Below are positions 7,856 through 15,750 of a DNA stretch of 33,080 nucleotides, piece by piece; position 1 is the stretch's first letter, and the number at the start of each line of letters is the position of its first letter. Source of the DNA: Hyphomicrobiales bacterium (GTDB lineage Bacteria; Pseudomonadota; Alphaproteobacteria; Rhizobiales; TMED25); the NCBI GenBank assembly GCA_016780665.1, contig JADHLM010000003.1, positions 1 to 33,080 on the forward strand. Reading direction: 5' to 3'. Made by a program: the position numbers and the translations under genes. Under the pieces are notes generated by a model. It did no database searches, was not told where the DNA came from, and saw nothing but the letters and a program-made list of their open reading frames with translations.

Positions 7856-9298
7856 TTAATCACCCTTTAATATTGGAATCTGATAAGTAAATTCATCTAC
7901 CAAATGATAGCCGTCTAATGGCTCGAAATGATGCCTCTTTAGGACGTAATTTGGACTTACGACTCTGTAAGCAGAAATCTGTTTAGAAATATAAACGGCC
8001 TTTTCCCAAAAATCATCATCCCCAATAACGATAATAGTTTGTATTTTTTCTATTCCTGCGTGTGTTATTTTATTGTTAATATCAGATAATCTGTTGATCA
8101 AAAGATCTTCACTATTCATATGAACAAACTCAAGAAAATTACTCCTCGAATGAATGTTTAAGTCTAAATCCGATGGAGCATCATCAAAAATAGATAGATT
8201 TTCACTACTGATAATTGAAATAACGTTACCATAAATCTTTGACTTATAAACCTTAGAACCATTATCAGTAGCGCGATTTAATACCCTGTCTAACTTAAAT
8301 AAGTCAAACTCATTTAACGCTGAGTTTTTAGAGTCGTATATTGCTTCGAGCCTTTTAACTAACATTGTATAAAATTCATCGTGCCTGGTTGTTACGCAGC
8401 TTTGCCCCTGGCAAATCACATATGCTTCCGTCGGTGAACTGCATAATTGTTGACCTAATACTGATATAGACTTCGCCACTTCTCCTGACACGATATCTTG
8501 ATTTTTATTTAAATATTCTTCCTGTATTAATAAAATGCCAGTTAGTGCTTCCATATTTATAATATTTGGCCTATGTGAATTTTTTCTTACTGCTTGGTAA
8601 TAATATTCATTAGCTTCTCTGCCCCCCCAAATATTGATAACATCCCATGGTACAACATTTAATAATTGATCTAGTTCTAACTTTTGCATTTCAATTTGAT
8701 GGTCAAGATTTGTAAAATATATTGGAGTGCCATCGTCAAAGGGAAGAGAACTAAAAAGTTCTGTTATAGCAACTTGATGTAATTTTGGTAATTGAATAAC
8801 AGTCACATTCCCACAAAGAAAAGACAGTATACTGGCAGTAATTACTGGTAAAATAGTGTTTGAACTGCCAACTATTAAAATTAGACCCTTGGGTGATATG
8901 ACATATTCATAATTATCTGAAAGTCTCCGATTTACAGAGAGACATTCACTGTCATAAGAATTTGAAAAAGAATTACTCGGATTTTGAAAAATATTTTTTA
9001 TGGTTTCCATAGAAAATAACTCTTTGAGCAGATTAATCTCAATTTTTACTCCATTCTCTGGATATCCAAATTCAGTCATTCTATGAAAGAATTTATTTTC
9101 AACATCTTTCCAATGCTTAGTCTTAATATAATTACTGATTTTTTCTAGTTCTGCTAACCTATCTTGCAAACTCTTTTTTTTCTGTCGTGATAATTTATCA
9201 GCAAACTCCGTGAGCCATGGATATTTTTTATATAAGTTGGCCTCAACATTGCTATTATTATCATTTTTAAACCTAGAAAAAAATCTAATCATCCACAC
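7856..9298 (-). CDS. LuxC-like acyl-CoA reductase (fatty-acid reductase component)
   Basis: LIVGSSNTILPVITASILSFLCGN nucleotide-binding region and GQQLCSSP catalytic Cys motif as in LuxC; paired with a LuxE-like gene. Confidence 0.8.
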   Translation of the reverse strand: MWMIRFFSRFKNDNNSNVEANLYKKYPWLTEFADKLSRQKKKSLQDRLAELEKISNYIKTKHWKDVENKFFHRMTEFGYPENGVKIEINLLKELFSMETIKNIFQNPSNSFSNSYDSECLSVNRRLSDNYEYVISPKGLILIVGSSNTILPVITASILSFLCGNVTVIQLPKLHQVAITELFSSLPFDDGTPIYFTNLDHQIEMQKLELDQLLNVVPWDVINIWGGREANEYYYQAVRKNSHRPNIINMEALTGILLIQEEYLNKNQDIVSGEVAKSISVLGQQLCSSPTEAYVICQGQSCVTTRHDEFYTMLVKRLEAIYDSKNSALNEFDLFKLDRVLNRATDNGSKVYKSKIYGNVISIISSENLSIFDDAPSDLDLNIHSRSNFLEFVHMNSEDLLINRLSDINNKITHAGIEKIQTIIVIGDDDFWEKAVYISKQISAYRVVSPNYVLKRHHFEPLDGYHLVDEFTYQIPILKGD

Positions 9299-10620
9299 CC
9301 TTCGCGTATTTTGAACCCTTCATCTTCTTTTGCGCGACGAGAATATATGAAGCCATTTTGGGATAAGTTTCTTTTTCCCATAACCGTATCAATTTGATTT
9401 TTATCATCAGCTGGCTTTACAAAATCTCCAGGCACAATCGCTTCAATGTAATCAAGAGTCGCAAAATTTAAATAATATAACAAGTAATCTTTACCAGGCT
9501 TCGGATTCTTGACTGGAGTCAAATCAGTAGGTGACTCTAACAAAGCAATATAAGTAAGAGGATGAGGATATTTGACCCATGCATCAGAAGTTTGAGGATC
9601 ATTAGGTAAGCCTATAAATACACACAATGACTCTGTTAGACCCAACATATCTATTACTGGAGCTGATTTTTTAACCTTACTTCCTGTAAATATTTTATCT
9701 CCAGTTGCTCTTACAACCTGATCTAATGATGTAATGTGCGAAGGTAGTCTTTTTAGACCGCCTCCAATCATTAAAACTCCATTTTCACCTAGCTGCACAG
9801 GAGGGGCACCAAGAGATAATTTCATCATCAGAGCTTTGAACCCCGTCGGCTCAATGAACATCTTATATAAGCCAACTCCGCTAGCAATAAAGTATTTTGT
9901 ACTATTTTTGCTCTGAAAAAACTTCCTCATTTCTTTTATATTTGGGCCTATTCTTTGCCAAATGGTGGAGTCTTTAGGACCTTTGTTAACTTTTGCTCCA
10001 AAAGAGACTGACAAACCTCTGTGCCTCAGAAAATCTGAACCAATTGCAGCAAAAGCAAGAAAGTCTGTCATTTCTGGTGCCATGTGAAATAAACACTCTC
10101 CATCATTTATCTCCTTACCAATGGACCAATCAATCAAATTACCATTAATTTTTCTAGATAAATCTAATGATAGATTTGATCTATATACATTAACGGGCCC
10201 TATTGTTCCCAATGTTGTGCCACTTGACATGAAGCTCATGCCAAAGGATTTATCTGAAAAATGTTCAATTAAGCGTGACTTCTGGCCATCTCCTCTCAAA
10301 TCATCGGAGTGGATTCTTAATTTTATAAGATCATGTAATTTTATATCTTTCTTGAGTTTCCCATCATTATTTTCAGCTAAGCCACGGCTAAAAAATAACT
10401 TTTTGTAATAACCATTTTTATCATGACGTAAAAAAAACTCTAGATATGGATATATTAAACTATTCTGCAACCTCTCAGTATCATTTGGAGAGAAATCAGT
10501 CATAATGTTTTTATTAGACAGTACTTCCTGAAGTTTTTTTACATAGGGATCATCAATAACAAATGATTTTTCTATTGATAGATCTGCAGGCATTCCATGC
10601 CCATTAAAAGCTCCTATCAT
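9289..10620 (-). CDS. LuxE-like acyl-protein synthetase
   Basis: MSFMSSGTTLGTIGPVN adenylate-forming motif; LuxE-family body; C-terminal Cys (IREGCG) as expected for the acyl-carrying arm; overlaps the LuxC-like gene by 10 nt. Confidence 0.8.
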   Translation of the reverse strand: MIGAFNGHGMPADLSIEKSFVIDDPYVKKLQEVLSNKNIMTDFSPNDTERLQNSLIYPYLEFFLRHDKNGYYKKLFFSRGLAENNDGKLKKDIKLHDLIKLRIHSDDLRGDGQKSRLIEHFSDKSFGMSFMSSGTTLGTIGPVNVYRSNLSLDLSRKINGNLIDWSIGKEINDGECLFHMAPEMTDFLAFAAIGSDFLRHRGLSVSFGAKVNKGPKDSTIWQRIGPNIKEMRKFFQSKNSTKYFIASGVGLYKMFIEPTGFKALMMKLSLGAPPVQLGENGVLMIGGGLKRLPSHITSLDQVVRATGDKIFTGSKVKKSAPVIDMLGLTESLCVFIGLPNDPQTSDAWVKYPHPLTYIALLESPTDLTPVKNPKPGKDYLLYYLNFATLDYIEAIVPGDFVKPADDKNQIDTVMGKRNLSQNGFIYSRRAKEDEGFKIREGCG

Positions 10621-10662
10621 TATTCAACCCCCCTATTTATAAATAATGAATATCAAATTATC

Positions 10663-11082
10663 TCATAAGAAAATCTTATCAGATAATGAATAAGTCAACA
10701 AAGAATAAGAGAGTAATTTAAATACTGATGCATACATTGCTTCTGGAGATACCTTATATTTTCCTCTCCCATATGTCATGGCAATATCAAAATAGGATAA
10801 AGTGTTATAAATTGTACTAGCTCCAAATACGACGATGCCAAAAACGAAAAAAGCCCAGTTACCAGAAGGCCCAAAAATTAGTATTAAAAATGCAACCGTT
10901 GCCTCTGCTGTTGGCCAACATGCGGCAAATCTTGCGATTAATGCTGCAGACTCATCGATATTATACCTTGCTAAAACTTTTTTTGTTTCCCAAAGTTGGA
11001 CTGCTGCATAAAACCCAGGTGTAAATATACAAGCAAAAATAAACAATACTAATGTGTATATGTTGTTAAAATTCTCTACCAT
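10663..11082 (-). CDS. Hypothetical ~4-TM membrane protein
   Basis: Hydrophobic segments LVLFIFACIFTPGFYAA, ATVAFLILIF, WAFFVFGIVVFGAS, VFKLLSYSLLTYS; no family recognised. Confidence 0.65.
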   Translation of the reverse strand: MVENFNNIYTLVLFIFACIFTPGFYAAVQLWETKKVLARYNIDESAALIARFAACWPTAEATVAFLILIFGPSGNWAFFVFGIVVFGASTIYNTLSYFDIAMTYGRGKYKVSPEAMYASVFKLLSYSLLTYSLSDKIFL

Positions 11083-11096
11083 CTAAAATCCTCCCT

Positions 11097-11783
11097 CTAT
11101 TCTTTATTTGTTACAACATCAACTAACACTGCGATTATTAGATTTAATATTGTAATTGAACCAATTGCAATAAAACTATAAAAATAAATCCAAGCCCACC
11201 AAAATATTTCTTGCATTGGTAACATAACAGTTTCCCAACTGGATAGAGTTAGAACTTGAAAAAGAGTTATCATCGCAACGCCCAAATCACCCCAACGACC
11301 TGGGTCTGAAGTAGCGAATAAAATACTACCAATTGATGCATAAACATAAATTATAATAAACAGCAACAATGAAACATAAAAGACCCTTTTTAATGACTTT
11401 AGTAATGACTCAATGAGTTCCTTCAATTCGGGAATTGCTGAGATTAGTCTTAATACCCGAAAAATTCTTAACAACCTTAGAACAAGTATTGAGGAGTTTG
11501 GTCCTACAGGAATAATTGAGGCTATTACTATTATCGTATCAAATATATTCCATCCATCCTTAAAGAAATGTAACTTCCTTTTTTCTGCAAAAAATCGTAT
11601 CGAAATCTCTACCACAAAAAAAAGAGTTATCAATACATCCAAGGAATGAAGAATAAATAGAATACTTGGTGGTATATTATATGTGGATGCACCAACTAAA
11701 AGTGCAGATAATATAATGGCGAATACAACAATGGCCTGAAAAAGCCTGTGATCTTTGATATTTTTAAATAAGTTTCTGTTCAT
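11097..11783 (-). CDS. Single-domain voltage-gated cation channel (NaChBac-like ion transporter family)
   Basis: S4 LVLRLLRIFRVLRLIS with four regularly spaced Arg; pore FQVLTLSSWETVMLP; S6 ITILNLIIAVLVDVV. Start at internal ATG 11783 gives ATGA overlap with cutA (track start 11813). Confidence 0.88.
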   Translation of the reverse strand: MNRNLFKNIKDHRLFQAIVVFAIILSALLVGASTYNIPPSILFILHSLDVLITLFFVVEISIRFFAEKRKLHFFKDGWNIFDTIIVIASIIPVGPNSSILVLRLLRIFRVLRLISAIPELKELIESLLKSLKRVFYVSLLLFIIIYVYASIGSILFATSDPGRWGDLGVAMITLFQVLTLSSWETVMLPMQEIFWWAWIYFYSFIAIGSITILNLIIAVLVDVVTNKE

Positions 11784-12103
11784 GTCTCTGTTGTGATTGA
11801 TTTCAAGAGCCAATTTGCATAATCATCATCGATTTGAGTAATAGGTAACCCAATAATGCACGGTATCTCATATGAATGAAACTTTTTTATTTGTTTTTTA
11901 ATTTCAGTAAAATTCTTTTCAATTGCTTTCATAATGATTGTACATTCTTCATCTTGGGCAATCTTATTGTCCCATTTATATAAAGAGATCATTGAAGGGT
12001 ATATGTTTGAACAAGCAATTAAATTATTTTCAAGTAAAATTTCAGATATGCGTTTTGCTTCATTCAATGAAGAACATGTGGTGTAGATTAGAAAAAATTT
12101 CAT
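11780..12103 (-). CDS. cutA: Divalent-cation tolerance protein CutA
   Basis: IYTTCSSLNEAKRISEILLENNLIACSNIYP...YKWDNKIAQDEECTIIMKA: CutA1 signature. Confidence 0.93.
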   Translation of the reverse strand: MKFFLIYTTCSSLNEAKRISEILLENNLIACSNIYPSMISLYKWDNKIAQDEECTIIMKAIEKNFTEIKKQIKKFHSYEIPCIIGLPITQIDDDYANWLLKSITTET

Positions 12104-12759
12104 TTCTTAAACCTCTTAATGAATAGCAAAACCAAACTATATAATAATATTGCATTTAATATATGCCAGATCAAGTGCGTTCCAAATGGTATATAGGAAC
12201 AAGCAAAAGCATCGATTTGTCTAAATGTTAGAGAAATTATAAAGATAATTGATGCAATAAATAGTCCTCTTGAGATTTCAAGTTCTTGTTTCACAAGTGA
12301 TATAGCTGATATGAAAAGCATGGCAAATAGCGCTGTTAAATAGGATGATATTTCCTCCACACCAGCATACCCAAGCAAGATATTCAAACTCAAAAAAATA
12401 ATAAGTGCAACAACTGAAAGTAAATTAGTTTGTTCAAGATAAAATCTAACTGCGATGTAAAGATAGAAAAGTATAAATATCATTATTGGTAATGTATCTG
12501 CAAACGCAGACCACAAATTACCAAATGCATGAAATAAGAAGCTGCCTAAGCCAATTAGTAAGATTAAATAGGTTAATATAGTTGAGTATCTTTTATGAGA
12601 CTTATCGCTAAAAGATACATCTTTTAATTTCCGAAGAAGAATATAAAAAGCGATAATGAAAGCGATATTGGATAAAAAATTAATGGGTTCTGCAAATAGG
12701 TCTGAAGATACCCTTTCACAATAAATATCTATGCTTGTATTGAGGTTAATTGATGACAC
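12100..12759 (-). CDS. Ceramidase-like (CREST superfamily) integral membrane hydrolase
   Basis: DIYCERVSSDLFAEPINFLSNIAFI, GLGSFLFHAFGNLWSAFADTLPI, GTHLIWHILNA: conserved Ser/His/Asp/HxxxH pattern, 7 TM. Confidence 0.82.
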   Translation of the reverse strand: MSSINLNTSIDIYCERVSSDLFAEPINFLSNIAFIIAFYILLRKLKDVSFSDKSHKRYSTILTYLILLIGLGSFLFHAFGNLWSAFADTLPIMIFILFYLYIAVRFYLEQTNLLSVVALIIFLSLNILLGYAGVEEISSYLTALFAMLFISAISLVKQELEISRGLFIASIIFIISLTFRQIDAFACSYIPFGTHLIWHILNAILLYSLVLLFIKRFKK

Positions 12760-12766
12760 TAATTAA

Positions 12767-13144
12767 CTATGCACTTAATTCTGTGATTTTTTCTTTTGCT
12801 TCTCTGAGCTGTTTCATAATATTTCTCATTCTTGGCATCATATTATTTTCCCAATATTTTAACATCTCAATATTATCTCTGGTTATATTATAAACACCAG
12901 AAAAATGCTCAATTAATTCATCAGAGCCTGCAAGAAATATACCATCTAATGACTCGACGGTTGGAAAGCTTGCTTTTTGGCCTGACTTTTCGAGAATATA
13001 CATCGTTATTTCCTCATATGACTCTTCATCAGCATGCGCAACGTGTAATTCAAAATCAACTAATTTATTTATTTCATTGAGATACACAATAAACTTGTAG
13101 GAAAATGGGCATCCTGCTTTAACGAATAATTTATTTTTGTTCAT
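12767..13144 (-). CDS. Glutaredoxin/GST-N-like thioredoxin-fold protein
   Basis: KLFVKAGCPFSYKFIVYLNE (CPFS) and TVESLDGIFLAGSDELIEHF. Confidence 0.6.
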   Translation of the reverse strand: MNKNKLFVKAGCPFSYKFIVYLNEINKLVDFELHVAHADEESYEEITMYILEKSGQKASFPTVESLDGIFLAGSDELIEHFSGVYNITRDNIEMLKYWENNMMPRMRNIMKQLREAKEKITELSA

Positions 13145-13157
13145 TTAATTCTCGCTT

Positions 13158-14060
13158 CTATTTTATAAAATTTCCTGTATTTAAATCTTGCATAGCTTGG
13201 ATAAGTTCTTCTCTTGAATTCATGACAATTGGTCCGTGCCATGCTATTGGCTCTCTAATTGGTTTTCCAGATACAAGTAGAAATCTTACCCCTTCATCAA
13301 AAGTGTGCAATACAACATTTTCTCCTGGATCAAAATAAATTAGAGTCTTATTCCCCGAGGAGTCCCTAATATTGAATTCTTCGCCATTAAATTCCTTTTC
13401 TACTCTGATACCGACAGGATCTGAAGCATATTGAAAATGAGCTGAACCGCTAAATACGTACGCAAATGTACTTTTATAAGTATCAATTTTCAGTAATTTA
13501 TTCGTATTTGGTGGCACATAGACATCTAAAAACTGAGGCTCAGCAGCTATTCCATCTACAGGTCCCAATATCCCTCTGTAATCGCCAACTACAACTTTAA
13601 TTTTTGACCCGTCATCATCTTCAACTATTGGAATCCCCGTAGTATCTATATCTTGATATCTGGGTGAAGTCATTTTTTTATCAGATGGCAAATTAGCCCA
13701 TAATTGAAATCCATGCATCTGTCCAATCTCATTACCTTGAGGCATCTCTTGGTGCATGATCCCTGAACCAGCAGTCATCCATTGCACATCGCCGCCTGCA
13801 AGAAGTCCAGTATTACCGAGACTATCTTTATGTTCAACTGTTCCTTCAAGCACATATGTAATTGTTTCAATTCCTCTATGCGGATGCCATGGAAATCCCG
13901 CCTTATATTTTTCTGGGTCTTCATTTCTAAAATCATCTAATAACAAAAATGGATCAAATTTTTCTGGGTCTGCAAAACCAAATACTCTGTCAAGTGATAC
14001 ACCTGCTCCTTCCAGAACAGATTTTGGATTTGATTTAGTTGTGATTGGCCTAAATGACAT
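13158..14060 (-). CDS. Pirin family protein
   Basis: DPFLLLDDF...FPWHPHRGIETITYVLEGTVEHKDSLGN...WMTAGSGIMHQEMP. Confidence 0.95.
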   Translation of the reverse strand: MSFRPITTKSNPKSVLEGAGVSLDRVFGFADPEKFDPFLLLDDFRNEDPEKYKAGFPWHPHRGIETITYVLEGTVEHKDSLGNTGLLAGGDVQWMTAGSGIMHQEMPQGNEIGQMHGFQLWANLPSDKKMTSPRYQDIDTTGIPIVEDDDGSKIKVVVGDYRGILGPVDGIAAEPQFLDVYVPPNTNKLLKIDTYKSTFAYVFSGSAHFQYASDPVGIRVEKEFNGEEFNIRDSSGNKTLIYFDPGENVVLHTFDEGVRFLLVSGKPIREPIAWHGPIVMNSREELIQAMQDLNTGNFIK

Positions 14061-14068
14061 TTAAACTC

Positions 14069-14281
14069 CTAATTAAAAAATTTCATAATCGTAATGACTG
14101 TCATAGTAACTGCACATGCGAAGGATATCATTATTATCATCCCTAAGTAATGAGCCATCCTATTTGATGAAAGGGTGTCATCTATAACAGCCTCATCATT
14201 TGCTTTTACTTTTCTAAATAGGTATCCTGAAATGAGGAAAATACCATAAAATATCAATGTGTATTTGAGTTCTGTAGTCAT
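14069..14281 (-). CDS. Small hypothetical membrane protein
   Basis: 70 aa, two TM segments; co-oriented 8 nt upstream of pirin. Confidence 0.5.
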   Translation of the reverse strand: MTTELKYTLIFYGIFLISGYLFRKVKANDEAVIDDTLSSNRMAHYLGMIIMISFACAVTMTVITIMKFFN

Positions 14282-14377
14282 TTTTTAACAAATTAACATA
14301 ATTAAATCTCTGTGGGTTTACTTATTATAAGAAAAATTATATCCTCTTTAGAGAATTTGTGCAAATAGGAGTGAAAT

Positions 14378-15196
14378 ATGCCCATAATAAAGAAATTTGA
14401 TGATATAGAATTTAAATTTGATGATGATGGAATTAAATTTAAAAATCTTATCACTAAAGAAGACTTGGTAGATTCAAGAGTTACATTAGATTACTTTGAA
14501 TTGTCGGCACAAAAAAACTTAATTATTGAAAATAGCGAAAATGATGTTATGTGGATCCAAATATTATCAGGATTAATTAACATTGAAGATACTATTATTG
14601 ATCACAACAAGATCATCTTCATAAAAGGAAATAAAAATATAGACTGTGGTGCAATAGAAGCTTCAAATTTAGTTATTACAAAGATCCTGAATTACAAGGT
14701 TCACGAAAAAAACCCTACTGATAATTTTGAAAAGACCATAAATATAATTAACTGGGGAAATGAGCCTATCTTGAAATCTGAACATGATGATAGAAAAAGA
14801 GTTTATTTACTCTCTGAAACACTGGCTGATACTGATAGCGTTAAAGGAGAATTAATAATCTATCCAAAAGATACTTCTTGCCCAGAACATTACCACGTTG
14901 GTGCTGAACATTATCAATTTCTTACAGAGGGCAATGTTATTGCTGTACTTGATGGGAAAGAGTATGAATTATCAAAATACGATATTTTATATAATTTTGA
15001 AAATGAAAACCATTGGTTTTATACAAAAAATAGTATTTGTGAGTTTGTCGAATTTTTCATTCCTGGTGAAGCAAAGACAATCTGGACTCAAACAACAAAT
15101 GTGTGCACATGGTCACCAATTGGATTGGATATTAATGGGGAAAAACCTTCTAGACATATTGAAAAACATGTCCACGGTGAAGGAAAAAATATTTAA
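14378..15196 (+). CDS. Cupin-domain (bicupin-like) hypothetical protein
   Basis: CPEHYHVGAEHYQFLTEGNVIAVLDGKEYELSKYDILYNFENENHW cupin-2 motif. Confidence 0.65.
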   Translation: MPIIKKFDDIEFKFDDDGIKFKNLITKEDLVDSRVTLDYFELSAQKNLIIENSENDVMWIQILSGLINIEDTIIDHNKIIFIKGNKNIDCGAIEASNLVITKILNYKVHEKNPTDNFEKTINIINWGNEPILKSEHDDRKRVYLLSETLADTDSVKGELIIYPKDTSCPEHYHVGAEHYQFLTEGNVIAVLDGKEYELSKYDILYNFENENHWFYTKNSICEFVEFFIPGEAKTIWTQTTNVCTWSPIGLDINGEKPSRHIEKHVHGEGKNI

Positions 15197-15198
15197 AA

Positions 15199-15214
15199 AA
15201 GTGATCCTTCACTT
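15199..15214 (+). terminator. Weak hairpin after the cupin gene
   Basis: AAGTGA-TCCT-TCACTT 3 nt after the stop codon; no T-tract, so weak. Confidence 0.35.
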
Positions 15215-15233
15215 AAACAATCACGTTATGTTG

Positions 15234-15332
15234 TTGTGTGGGTAAGATGAATGTAAGTATAAACCTCATCTTACAAATAAATTTCAACATATCCCTATTA
15301 ATCCCTAAGGTTGATATCACTTACCCGCACAA
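15234..15332. repeat. Complex inverted repeats in convergent intergenic region
   Basis: TTGTGTGGGTAAG(15234-15246)/CTTACCCGCACAA(15320-15332), and alternative GTAAGATGA(15242-15250)/TCATCTTAC(15266-15274). Confidence 0.7.
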
Positions 15333-15334
15333 AA

Positions 15335-15661
15335 CTAACCTACTTTTGTTGCTCCCGTTTCACATCTATAGAGTTTGTTATCTTTTTTTGTGTAAGCTGC
15401 AAGAACAGCTTCTTTTGTATTATCCGGGAAAGCTATAACCATATGCTCTACTAATATATCCTCATTTTCATAGACGCATCTGTGCTGTTCAATTGTAAAG
15501 CTATCGCTGGCAAAAAAACCTTTGATCATACCAAGAGTTTCCTCTCTATTCATTGTTGTGCCAGATTGGTGTCTTATAAATGTATATTCTTCATGAATAT
15601 AACTACTAAATTTATCAAAATCCCTATTAGCTCTGGCTTCTTTTAGTTCTGGAAAAATATT
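15335..15661 (-). CDS. SnoaL/NTF2-like protein
   Basis: MNIFPELKEARANRDFDKFSSYIHEEYTFIRHQSGTTMNREETLGMIKGFF; internal ATG at 15661 preferred over the track start 15775, which overlaps the divergent aminotransferase. Confidence 0.65.
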   Translation of the reverse strand, partial: NIFPELKEARANRDFDKFSSYIHEEYTFIRHQSGTTMNREETLGMIKGFFASDSFTIEQHRCVYENEDILVEHMVIAFPDNTKEAVLAAYTKKDNKLYRCETGATKVG

Positions 15662-15750
15662 CATTAACTCAATCCTCTCATGATTATCATTGATTCTTAG
15701 GAAGATTATAACATAAGATGTTTCAGTAAAATAAAATTTTAAATTTAAAT

